From Kondoa malvinella (Eukaryota > Basidiomycota > Agaricostilbomycetes > Agaricostilbales > Kondoaceae), in assembly GCA_039545315.1 (NCBI GenBank), contig BCIM01000005.1:746609-810608 (forward strand): a DNA stretch of 64,000 bases, in the 5' to 3' direction. Of the stretch, positions 34,322-45,171 are shown in pieces; position 1 is the first letter of the stretch, and the number at the start of each line of letters is the position of its first letter. A program made the translations under genes and the position numbers. The notes beneath the pieces were generated by a model. It saw only the letters and a list, made by a program, of their open reading frames with translations, ran no database searches and was not told the origin of the DNA.

Positions 34322-35562
34322 ATGTCTGCCAAAGATTACCCCAAACCCTGCTCCGGCAATCAACACCTATGGTCAGTCCCAAGGCCAGCAAGAACATCAC
34401 CACCAGCACGACAACCACCTCTCGCCCTCGCCAGCCACTACCCACGCTGACAATGTCCAAGCTGTCGACTATGGCTCCAGCCACCCAGTGGGCATGGCTC
34501 ACGCCTACCCAACAGGTGACCCGATCAGCGGCTCTCACCAACCCTTGAGCGCTGCTCATCACCCCTTTGGCCCTGCGGATCCGCTCGAAAGTTACTACTC
34601 GGGCGCCCGTCGCTCCAAGCAGAAGCAAGTCACTGGTCTGGCTAGAGTAAGCTCTAATCTGGCCGCTTATGATCAATTAGCTCACAAACGTATTCATAGG
34701 CCACGCCCACTTACGAGGAACTGCAGTTGAAAAAAGCTGCTGAGAAGAGAAGGAAGGAGGGCCACGATGTCGAGGGCTACTCTTCTAAGCGCTACTACAC
34801 TGGCTCTGACGCTCACCTCGACTCCTTCAGCGACCCTAACTTGCGAGTCGTCTTGGCCGAAATTCTCAACGCTTTGCACCACCACAATGGCGGCGCAACC
34901 GGTACAAGACTCCCTTCATCATGTCTCCTCCCATGTCCAGGATCCCCACCCGCACCGGTGGAGCCAACGCTCCTCTTTCGCGCATTCCCACTGTCCACAC
35001 CGTCGCCGAAGCTGAAGAAATTCTTGCGCCTGAGGATGACGACTCGCCAAACCCGATCAAGCGCTTCAGCAACAAGATCCGCGAGTCTGTTGCGTACGTT
35101 GCTGCAGCTTTGCAATTCTATGCCTTGCTGACTTTTTTGATGCAGCGAATATTTCGGAACGTACGTAAAATCCTCGACGATCATATGGCCTTGCTGAACT
35201 TCCTTTCTAGTATTTTACTTCTTATGATGGGGAACGGAGTAAACCAGCAATTCTTCCTGTCTTCCAACCCTGGTGTTTCTGGTCTTCTTCGTGGTACCTA
35301 CCTTTCGGTTTCATTTTGCTGGGGTATTGGTGTTATGGCCGGTGTATGCGTTGCTGGTGGTATCTCTGGTGCTAATCTTAACCCTGCTGTCGTACGTGCA
35401 TCCCCCTCAATCGAAATCGCTCTTTCATTGACATTCACCTGCAGACTTTGTCACTCGCTGTCTTCCGAAAGTTCCCCACGAGGAAGGTCCTTCCTTACAT
35501 CGGTGATCAAGTCGCTCGTCGTCGTCTGCGCACGAGACGCGTGGAGACTACTCGCTTGATTG
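34322..35562 (+). pseudogene. Truncated aquaglyceroporin (MIP family)
   Basis: The locus encodes a Gln/His-rich N-terminal region (TYGQSQGQQEHHHQHDNH, LESYYSGARRSKQKQ) and an acidic linker (EEILAPEDDDSPNPI). Only the first half of a MIP channel follows: IRESVAEYFGTILLLMMGN, LLRGTYLSVSFCWGIGVMAG and the first NPA box ISGANLNPAVTLSLAVFRKF. It then runs into a basic tail (VARRRLRTRR) and a stop near 35562. Transmembrane helices 4-6 and the second NPA motif are absent, and I do not find them before the next gene. ATG 34322 (AAAATGTCTGCC) is one base out of frame with the rest. The next in-frame ATG is 34494. A 34847-34908 intron with a weak donor is needed in the middle. Most likely a decaying gene. 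A half-channel product cannot be excluded. Confidence 0.65.
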
Positions 35563-36320
35563 TATGATGCACACGAAACGTGCATTATCGACTTGAACAT
35601 CTTGATGCCTTTTATGAAAAAGTCTCCGAAGCAAGTCTATGCCAGCCTATGTCAGCTTGTAACCACCGGACAGCCCGAGACAGTCAAAGATGTGACAGCC
35701 TGAATTTCCATCAGTCGTGCAAAAGAATAAAGATGTCGCGAAAGCCAGCAAGCTGAAAGGATCAAGACATTTACATTGCAGCTGTAGTGAGCTGGTCAGA
35801 GAAAGTACAAGGAAGCTACAGCACAACCATGGAGTAACAGAAGACATCGAGGGAAACACAGGCATTGGTTTAACCCTGCCAGTTGATCATGGGCAAGAGG
35901 CGATCGAGGCTGTGTTTGCTGTAAGATAAAGTTCAACCGGATAGCGGTCCCAAGGAGTGGACTGGCGGGGCGGAAGGAAGGGGGAAGAGGGGAATGGGAG
36001 GAGGGCGGGACGACTCAGGGCGTCCAGGCTGTGCAAAAAACGAGGCTATGTCGTCGGGTTAAAAGAGGCTATACAGCGTTAGCTTGGCGTCTCTCCCCAG
36101 TAAAAGAGTCGATCATCTCTCTTTCTCTTTCCCATCAACTTTGAGAAAAGCACTCTTCCTTGCTCTCTCTCTCCTCTCACCTGTTCGTACTTGGTCGACT
36201 TCGCGCGTAAGTGGACAGGAATTTACATTCTGACGATTGACCCATGTCTTCTCTCGTTGCACAGCTTCTGAAACTTCTCTTCTTCACCAACAACAACCAG
36301 CAAAAGTCGAACCAGCAAGC
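35563..36320. promoter_or_regulatory. PMC1 upstream region and leader
   Basis: About 760 bp. It holds a G-rich block (listed separately), a CT-rich leader from about 36115 and a 5'UTR intron at 36207-36264 (donor GTAAGT, acceptor TTGCACAG). No coding frame is supported, and no remnant of the lost half of the aquaporin is visible. Confidence 0.55.
35980..36009 (+). promoter_or_regulatory. Putative G-quadruplex motif upstream of PMC1
   Basis: Five G-runs of 5, 4, 3, 3 and 3 bases are separated by loops of 4, 3, 4 and 1 bases. One more G-run sits at 35967-35970. This satisfies the usual G3+N1-7 quadruplex rule with a run to spare. It lies about 310 bp before the PMC1 ATG and about 200 bp before the 5'UTR intron, on the coding strand. 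Confidence 0.6.
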
Positions 36321-39300
36321 ATGTCTGCGCCAGTATCTGGCAATGGCTCTGACAGGCCTTCGTTGTTTGTGTAAGTTCTGATTTCGAAGCCACATTCCTG
36401 AACATCTGGCTGATATTCCGCTGGACATGTAGCACCACAGAGCACGACCAATCTGTTCCTGTTCCAGAGGTCATGATCTCTGACGAACCAATCCCGTATG
36501 GCGAGACAAGCCGCAACTACACTCAAGCTTCGCCCATGTCTCAAGCACCGCCCTCACCCACTCCTAGCTCCGAACCTCTCTCCTCTACTGCGCTGAGGTA
36601 CAACAACCCTAATCAAGGCTTGGGCGTCTCCAACAATGGCATGCTCGGTGCTGAAATGTCTGAACCGAGACGCACAAATACTGCCACAACTGCTGACGAC
36701 AAGACCATGGTCGGTGACAGCGACTCTGACAGATCTGCCAACAATTCAAAGCACCGTCCAGATGAAGTCAACCTTGAAGCTGGCGGTGTCGTTCGCCCTA
36801 CCAAGCAAGTCATCCCTGACGTCAAAAAGCCCAACTTTATCAAGCGCATGTTTGGCAAGGGAAAGAAGGATGATGATGATGTGATCAAGAGTGATGACAA
36901 GGCTGCGGACCACTATATTCCTGTATGTCTCAATTCTTTCAGCTATCTAAATGTTTTGCTGAACTTTACCCGCAGGCCGCTATTCCAGACCCTACACCAG
37001 AAGAGATGGGTTCTTACTCTCTCTTGCCTTCTCAGCTCAACGGCCTCGTCGACCCTAAATCCATCGATAAGCTCATCGAGATGGGCGGTCTGGCCGGTCT
37101 AGCCAACAAGCTTCAAACCAATGTCAAAGGTGGTCTCGACGAAAACGCATCCGGCGATCCTTCTATCGAATCTCGTCGCCGCGTCTACGGTATCAACAAA
37201 CTTCCCGCTCGTAAATCTCAATCGCTTCTTTCCCTCATGTGGCTCGCTCTCAAAGACAAGGTTCTCGTCTTGCTTTCCGTCGCCGCAGTCATCTCTCTCG
37301 CTCTCGGTATCTACCAAGCTGTTGGTGTCGAACCAGAAGTCATTAACGGTGTCGAACAAGCCCATGTCGAATGGGTCGAAGGTGTGGCAATCATTGTCGC
37401 CATTACAATTGTCGTCCTCGTCGGTTCTACCAATGATTGGCAGAAGGAACGTCAATTCGCCAAACTCAATGCGCAAAAGGAAGAACGTAATGTCAAAGTC
37501 ACTCGAAACGGCGGCACCGAACAACTCATGAACGTCTACGATGTCGTTGTCGGCGATGTCCTTACTATCGAACCCGGCGAAATTGTTCCAGTCGACGGTG
37601 TCATGATTGAAGGCCACAACATCAAGTGTGACGAATCTTCTGCTACTGGTGAATCCGATGCCATCAAGAAATTACCCTACGATGAATTGATGAAGGCGCG
37701 TGAGGCTGGCGAAGCTGGAAAGGCAGACTGTTTCGTTCTCTCTGGTTCAAGAGTCATGGAAGGTGGTGGTCGCTATGTCGCGACTTCGGTCGGCAAGCAC
37801 TCTTACTTTGGTAAAATTATGATGTGTGAGTCGAGGTCGATCGATCGGCAATCCCTTGCTGACTTTCATTCACTCTCACAGCTCTTCAACGTCCTTCCGA
37901 AAGCACTCCTCTGCAGCTCAAGCTTAACCGTCTTGCTGGCCTCATTGCCAAGCTCGGTGGTGGCGCTGGTCTCACCCTCTTCTCCTGCCTCATGATTCGC
38001 TTCTTCGTCAATCTTGCACAAGACCCAAACCGAACTGCCGATCAGAAAGCTCAGAACTTTATTGACATTCTCATCATTGCGGTCACCTTGGTCGTGGTCG
38101 CTGTTCCTGAAGGTCTTCCTCTCGCTGTCACTCTGGCTCTCGCCTTTGCTACTCGCCGCATGACCAAAGAAAACCTGCTCGTCCGTGTTCTTGGCTCTTG
38201 CGAAACCATGGGAAACGCTACCGTCATTTGCACTGACAAGACTGGTACACTCACTCAAAACAAGATGTCTGTCGTCGCTGGTTCAGTCGGTGTTCATCTC
38301 AAGTTCGCTGATCGCCTTGTCGAAAACGCCGGTCGCTCAAACGCCAATGATGATCTTGATGAAAAGGCAGCTGTTGAAGTACCTCGTCGCGGTCGCAAGG
38401 ACTTTGCCCTCGACATGGACGAGATCAACAAGGCTGTTGCTGGACCCCTACGCAAACTGCTCAATGACTCTATCGCCATCAACTCTGCTGCCTTCGAAGG
38501 CAAGGACGAAAATGGCAACATGGGTTTCGTCGGTTCAAAGACTGAAACTGCTCTCCTCGCTTTTGCCAAGGCTCGTGGGTGGACCAACTACGATGAAGTC
38601 AGGAAGAGCGCCGAAATCTTGCAAGCTTACCCTTTCAGTTCCGTTCGCAAAGCTTCAGCTGTCGTCGTCCGATTGGCCAATGGTGGCGCTCGTGTCTTTT
38701 TCAAGGGCGCTTCTGAAATCTTGCAAAAGAAGTCTACTCGTCACGTTCATATCGGTAATCCTCACGCTCAATCATACTCTGAAGACGATCGCAAGTATGC
38801 CATCTCTGAAGAAGGTCCAGTTCGCACTGCTGAATTCAATGACGAAACTACTGCCAACATTGAACGCACTATCATCTTCTACGCCAACCAGTCTCTTCGT
38901 ACCATCGCTCTTTGCTACCGTGACTTTGAATCTTGGCCACCAGCAAACATCTCGACCACTGAATCTGGCGACCTCGACTGGAACGAATTGGCTCGCGACA
39001 TGACTTTGGTTGCCATTACTGCTATTGAAGACCCTCTTCGTGTCGGCGTCACCGAATCTGTCCGTACTTGCGGTGAAGCAGGTGTCGCAGTCAAGATGTG
39101 CACGGGTGACAATGTCCTCACAGCTCGGTCGGTCTTGTTCTCTCATTCCATTTGAGTCTTGCTGATGCCTTGCATAGATCCATCGCTACTCAGTGTGGTA
39201 TCTTTACTCCCGGCGGTCTCATCATGGAAGGTCCTCATTTCCGCACGCTCAACGATGCTCAGATGCTTCAAGTCATTCCCCGTCTGCAAGTTCTCGCTCG

Positions 39301-40980
39301 TTCATCACCAACAGACAAGGAAACTCTTGTTGCTCACTTGAAGCGCATGGGTGAAGTCGTCTGTGTCACTGGTGACGGTATGAACGATGGTCCTGCACTC
39401 AAGACTGCCAACGTTGGTTTCGCTATGGGTATCGCTGGTACGGAAATTGCCAAGGAAGCTTCGGACATTATCTTGATGGACGACAACTTTGCCTCGTGAG
39501 TCACATCTGCTTGTGACTTTACATTTCTTGACCATCTTTGGCAGAATTGTTACTGCTTTGGCTTGGGGACGATGTGTCAACGACTCTGTCAAGAAGTTCT
39601 TGCAGTTCCAAATCTCTGTATGCCCTTTTCTTCTCATACTCAACGATATCAGTTGACATGGTGGCGCAGGTCAACATTACCGCCGTCATTCTCACCTTTA
39701 TTACTGCCGTCGCATCCGACTCTGAACAATCTGTCTTGACTGCTGTCCAGCTTCTATGGGTCAACCTGATCATGGACACTTTCGCTGCTTTGGCTCTTGC
39801 CACCGACCCTGCCACTCGAGAATCACTCAAAAGAAAACCCGACAAGAAGATGGCTCCTCTCATCACACCGGACATGTGGAAAATGATTATCGGACAGTCA
39901 ATCTTCCAGGTCATTGTTGCGTTCATCCTGCACTTTGTTGGCCCAAGCATCTTCAACGTCTACAGCGACAATGCACTCGAACAATTCTACAATGAAGAGC
40001 GTCTCTCTACTCTGGTGTTTAATACCTTCGTCTTCTGCCAGATCTGTGAGTGTTTGCTGGTCTCTTTCCTTGGCTCGTCCTAACTTTGTCTTTCTCTTCA
40101 GTCAACGCTTTGAACGCTCGAGTACTCGGTCGCAAGCTCAACATCTTTGCGGGTTTCTTCAAGAACAAGTACTTCCTTGGCATTTGGGGAATTAGTAAGC
40201 TTACCGCGCTTTTTCGTCACCTGTTCTGACCTTTCCTGTACAGTGATCGGTGGTCAAATCTTGATTGTCTTTGTCGGTGGTGCAGCCTTCTCTGTCCGCC
40301 GTATCAACGGTGTCTACTGGGCCATCTCTGTCATCATCGGCGCCTTCTCTCTGCCCGTGGCAGTTATTGTCCGACTACTGCCCACTGCACCATTCGAACG
40401 TCTTCTGATCAAGATGCGCCTATATCCCGACCCCAACGCGCTGCCTACAACTTCACCAGACGCAGACGAGCACCAATACAACGAGGGCATCGAGAAAGTG
40501 AAGACCGACCTACACCTTCTCAGCTCAGTGCGAGGCAACAGAACGCCGATGATGTTCAAGTCGAGATCAGCCCAGCTTGAGGTCCGTCTTTCGAGTTACT
40601 TTCGTCCGCTCATTCTGATCTGTTCTTACCGTTGCAGAAGGCTGGCGTTCATCAGTCCTCTCTTCTCGCCATGGTCCCATCTTTGATCATGTCATCGGTC
40701 GGAGCAGGCTGGCAGCCAACAAACAACGGCGGCACTCTGTCAGATCCAGCTGCAACGAACCCGTCCAAGTCGACTACAGCGCTATGGACAGGCAACCTTC
40801 AGATGCATCCCGATACCGATCCCAACGATCCGGTCGCGCGCAAGTTGGGGTTATCGTATGTGACTTTGCCATCTTTCCAAGACATAGACTGACAATAGAT
40901 TTGATTTTAGTGTTGGTCACTCACGAGGTCCATCAACCGCATCTGCCTCAAAGATTCAGGAAGTGAACGAGAAGCAATAG
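36321..40980 (+). CDS. PMC1: P-type Ca2+-ATPase, vacuolar PMC1 type
   Basis: Eleven exons, about 1370 residues. An N-terminal cytoplasmic arm of about 210 residues (Ser-rich, basic KRMFGKGKK) may be autoinhibitory. Core P2B signatures follow: [29 protein letters not shown] (actuator TGES), [20 protein letters not shown] (ion-binding PEGL), [15 protein letters not shown] with the phosphorylated Asp, [15 protein letters not shown] and [13 protein letters not shown] (hinge). The C-terminal membrane block includes [20 protein letters not shown]. Ten transmembrane helices are expected. It pumps calcium into the vacuole. A 58-nt intron lies in the leader. The PMC1 name rests on length and order rather than on calmodulin-site evidence. 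Confidence 0.95.
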
Positions 40981-42121
40981 CTTCTTCTGCTTGGAACTTG
41001 ATTGTGTATAACGGGTGTGTTTATAGGCTTCAGCCTTTCATTATGCTAGTAGAGGGCTTCATATCAATGCATGCAGTTGCTCTTATACACTTGGACTTGT
41101 GCTTTTGCTCAGCCTGACTGCTCCTTCAGTTGCATGTCGACTCAGTCCGGTTGCTCTTGACCATTTCATCTTGATACCGCGGGACCGTGTATACCACAGC
41201 ACGAGCCCTTGTATACCCATGCATGAACGTACAAACGCCTTGTCTGCTGCTGAAGAGCTCGATGTCTTTCTGAACTGATGTACCAATCTCTGTCTTACTC
41301 GAAGTGTCAGCGGAATGCGATGTACAAGATGCCTGGCCGTCAGAAATCAGGTTACTCTATGCTGGTCTAGGCGCTGTGCCTTTCAGAGTCACTCAAGCAT
41401 CGTTCTACCGTGTTCGCGAGAGCCAACACTAGCAAACTCTGCAGACGGAAGAGCTCGATCAGTCGACAGCTTCTCCTGCGTCTGGCTAAATGCTCGAGAA
41501 GATGCTTGCGCTGTACTATGTGCTCGACGGCCTGCGGATCTTTGACAGACAGTGATTCCTTTGACAGACTGGCACAAGCAAGCGAGAACTGGCAGCAACA
41601 GCTCTTTGCCCTGTATAGAATACATCAGCACTGTATCTCCAGAGATTACTCTACAAGCTGCCTCATCCTGCAGTCTAGACAAGCCTTGTCGCCATGGCAT
41701 TGATCTTGAAAGCACGGAACAAGCAGCGAAGGAGATACGGCATCAAGTGATCGACAGGTACAGGTCTGAACGGCGACAGGGGCCCTGGCAGTAGTAACTT
41801 GCTACCCTAAGGCCTCGGGTCCCGCAATACTGTCATTGACAATAGTCAGCTGTCATTTGGCTGGGGATAAGCCTTTCTACGCTGGTCTTGCGCTCTACAT
41901 CTTTAGAAAAGCGAGCTCAAGGCTCAGCTTCGCTTCAGATCCAAGGCCCCGCACAGCCTTATTCGCCACCCGGACTCCCAGCGGCGACGCTCTCTCTCGC
42001 AACAGTCATTCGCCGTCTTACTACGAAATTCCTGCTGGTCAGGCAAATCGCTATAGCTATTCCGCTGAAGCACGCCTCGAGTTGAGTTCGCTTTGATCTG
42101 GATGATCTAGCCGGTCGCGAC
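40981..42121. other. Longest gap without an assigned gene
   Basis: 1141 bp. Several overlapping open frames occur, for example a Cys-rich reading near 41315-41545 and one at 41552-41794 ending in EIRHQVIDRYRSERRQGPWQ. Possible splice sites would join some of them. None matches a family I know, and no start context is compelling. It also holds the PMC1 terminator and the promoter of the next gene. Confidence 0.35.
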
Positions 42122-43357
42122 ATGGCTCCCTATCCTTTTCTTCTCGCCGCTTCTGGACCTCCTCTAGCGAACTCGGTAGCTACCGCAGACTACGCAGTCA
42201 AGACAACTGATCCGGTCAAAAGAGGAGGCCCTTGCGAAGGCTTCTATGGATCTTGCGCTGTTTACGGCGCGGACGGCCAATTGACGACGATCATCATCAC
42301 AGCGCCTGGAGCGCCTACTACAGTCTACGGACCAGCTCAGACGATCCATCAGACTACTACGCAAACCATTACGGGCAAGACAATCACCCGAATCTCGACT
42401 CTCATCGAACAAGGAACGACTAAGGAACAGAAGTATTGCGCTGTCACTGTTGCTGGCTCTGGAGAGATCACAGACATCGAATGTCATACCGGATCTAAAC
42501 CAAAGACGACCCCTGGTTTAGCCTACCCGAGGAAAGACGATTCGGATGATTGGGACTCAACCTGGATCATTGGCGTTGTCGTCACAGCACTAGTCCTGGT
42601 ATTACTAGGTCTGGTGATATGTGTCTGGCGTCGTGAGTCTCAGATTCGGCACCGCTTCGCAATTGGGTTAATGCTTGCCGAGACCTAGGCCGCAAAAAGT
42701 CTTATGCCCAACGAAGACAACCTGTTGAAGCCAGCGTGAAGACACATCCTGAATCACTAGCGCCTGTCGTGGTCGTCGAGAAGGCCCCTTCTGTACATCC
42801 TTCTCATTCCGCTTCGCAAGCGCAAGTAGCGGCTGCTGTCGCTGCCTCCAGAGCCGGTATGTTGATGCCGCAGATACTTGATGAGAGCTGGTGATACTCA
42901 CTGTCTCTTCTCAGCCAGCGCCGCGGCCACTCAGCATCCTGTTCCGCCCGCTGTGCCAGTAGTCGAACGCGTCGTCGAGCCTGAGCCCGTACATCCGGCT
43001 GCGCCTGTCAGCATTCACTCGAGATCGAATCACTCTTCACCACCTCGATCTGTCCACTCCAGAGGTCAAGATACGCATGTTTCGACAAGATGTCATCGAT
43101 GTCACGGCGACGTGACCATCAACAGGAACGTCTATAACATCAACTCTTGTCGATGTCCTCAAGAGCCTCAACAAGCTCATCACAACAATATGCCCCCGCA
43201 AGTCAATCAGCACTTCTATGGCCCTTATGCCGCACAGCCGCAACCGCATCAGCAACCGTATCATCCGCCCGAAGACTACTATCGCAATGCACAAGCACAT
43301 CACCAGCAGCAGCATCAACAGCAGCAGGACCAGCCTAATCCCTTCTACAACTTTTAA
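42122..43357 (+). CDS. Single-pass membrane protein A (paralogue of B at 45172-46108)
   Basis: Three exons, about 370 residues, no family I recognise. The start MAPYPFLLAASGPPLANSV is mildly hydrophobic and is followed by a dibasic site (PVKRGG) that could be a Kex2 cut. The Thr-rich ectodomain has Cys pairs (GGPCEGFYGSC, KYCAVTVAGSGEITDIEC). Acidic KDDSDDWDSTW precedes one membrane helix (IIGVVVTALVLVLLGLVICVW). The tail begins RRRKKSYAQ and runs into a Pro/His/Gln-rich region. A CxxC...CxC cluster (RCHRCHG ... NSCRCP) sits near residue 290. It shares MAPY, the Cys block, DDSDDWD, the helix and the phase-1 intron after the helix with protein B. The topology suggests a surface protein with a cytoplasmic tail. 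Confidence 0.7.
43290..43332 (+). repeat. CAC/CAG codon-rich tract in protein A
   Basis: In-frame run of His and Gln codons near the C-terminus of membrane protein A. Likely a disordered low-complexity end. Confidence 0.55.
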
Positions 43358-43530
43358 AATGCAACGGCGAAACGAAGAACCTAAAGGGAACTGCCGGCTA
43401 GTATTGAGCTTTAATGCTTCTTACTGTCTGGTACTACTATGCAATGTACATATAATGATGTTGCGCGCTGTGTATGACCTCGCATCGACGTGACCTTGAG
43501 CTCCCTTCTTCCAATCGACATGTCGCCAAT

Positions 43531-44879
43531 ATGAGCTTGAAAGAAAGGCGGAGCTACAGCATCAATCCCAAGAACACAGAGCTCCCCGGCATCTATCGTA
43601 GCAGGTCAAGGGAACTGCGTGCTCGGTTCAGGCATTTGGCTATTCTGCGCTGGCCGCTCTTCATCGTTCTGGTGCTCGTGAGCGTGCAGTGTTCGCAGTG
43701 GTAAAGTATCATCTGAGTACCGTGCTGCTCTGGCAGGATAGACTTGTCTCTTCTTCTGGACTTCAGAACTGCATGTCGAAATTCAGACCTACTCTCGAGG
43801 CTGGGTTAAGCGCGAAGTCAAGACGCTACAGCCTCTCGCGCCAGGTACAACTTGCTGGCCGCCTTCGATCTCGTATAACGCGACCTTGGCCAATTCGCCA
43901 AAGCACCTGAACTATCATGCTGGACTGTCAATACGAGACGACTGCTTTGCTTTCGCTTCTCTCTTTCCCTCTCAGCCGCTAGAAGGCCAGATCTTACCAG
44001 AGCGGACGACATACCATGTCTATTGGCGTGCAGATCTGCAAACGTTGCAAGAAAGACAAGTCTTGCTTCTGCTCTCGATCCTTCAAACTCAGTCTGCCTT
44101 GCATTCTTCCCTCATCCTCTGGACCAACGATAAGCAAAAGCTTCTGCGACGCTCTGCCGACATGCTCCAACCGGTCTCGGCTCGCTTCAACAATCGCTTT
44201 GCAATACAAGAACTCAGCATGTCTTCACTAGCAGAAGATACACCCATGGCCAAATCACCTCGTCTCAAATATGCAACAGACTCTAAAGCATGGCTCGATG
44301 GCGACTTGGTCCGCTTGTTGCTGTTGTATCGATATGGAGGTGTATGGGTCGACATGGATTTCCTGCTCACCCGCGACCTAAGACCCTTGCTCGAATCCGA
44401 ATGGCTATTACAATGGGATGCATATGATAAACCTTATGCACCGCTGAATGGCGCCATGATGCACTTTTGGGCGTCTTCACCTTATGTGTGCGAAATGTTG
44501 TATTCGATGGCGAATGAGGGTAGCGCACCGAGAAAAGGAACGACGGATTGGGGAAGTCTGCTGTATCAAAAAGTCTGGAGGCGATTGGTGCATGAAGGCA
44601 AGAGACCGTTTGGAGTTTTACCGTGGTGTTTCTTGGATGGCAGAAACTCGAGGCTGGATGTGAGGTTGCCGGACCCGTTCGCAAAGGACCCCAAATATTC
44701 TGCTTCAAGATGGTTGGAGCTCGAACAGAAGGTCGACTCGATAGTATGTCAATCATCTTTGCGCAAATTGTATTCTGACTTGGAATAGTTTGGCATTCAC
44801 TTGCATAATCAGTGGAGCAAAGCCTTCCCTAAGAACGGTTGGGTAAGAAGATTGGTGCTGCCAAAATTTGGAGCATAGG
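43531..44879 (+). CDS. GT32-type glycosyltransferase (DXD, type II membrane)
   Basis: About 400 residues. The N-terminus is basic followed by one membrane helix (HLAILRWPLFIVLVLVSVQ), typical of a Golgi type II enzyme. The catalytic part contains LSIRDDCFAFASLFP, RTTYHVYWRADLQTLQERQV, LVRLLLLYRYGGVWVDMDFL (the DXD motif that binds Mn2+ and nucleotide sugar), QWDAYDKPYAPLNGAMMHFW and KGTTDWGSLLYQKVWRRLV. The end is FGIHLHNQWSKAFPKNGWVR. This order fits a basidiomycete family with the Gly_transf_sug/Gb3-synthase fold. Exons between 43681 and 43860 are unclear: two reading frames each look plausible (GWVKREVKTLQPLAPGTTCW or MSKFRPTLEAGLSAKSRR), so the 5' part needs cDNA. The last intron ends at 44788. 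Acceptor sugar unknown. Confidence 0.83.
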
Positions 44880-45171
44880 AATACTACAGTATAGGTCAAA
44901 TTTTATGGGTAGTCAAGCTGTAATCGTCATAACATAGAAACGCAAATGCATGTATAGCATAACAGAAGGCCCCTGATATGCTCCGAGTGATCGCTGCTCA
45001 CATGAAGGCACGCGAGATTGCATTGAGGCTGAACCGATATGCAGCGGCTCGAGGATTATCGCAGGCTCCAGTGGGAGCCTTTTATAGAGCGCTCATCACC
45101 CGCCTACAGCTTTCCTTCTGCCTTTGATACTCTCTTCTGCGTTCATGAGTCTGTACCAGACAACCGAAGCG

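Noticed and set aside
34847..34908. Frameshift in the middle of the aquaglyceroporin
   Set aside because: An intron with a weak GTCGTC donor and CAAG acceptor joins the two frames (DPNLR|TPFIMSPPM) without a lesion, so I did not count it as damage.
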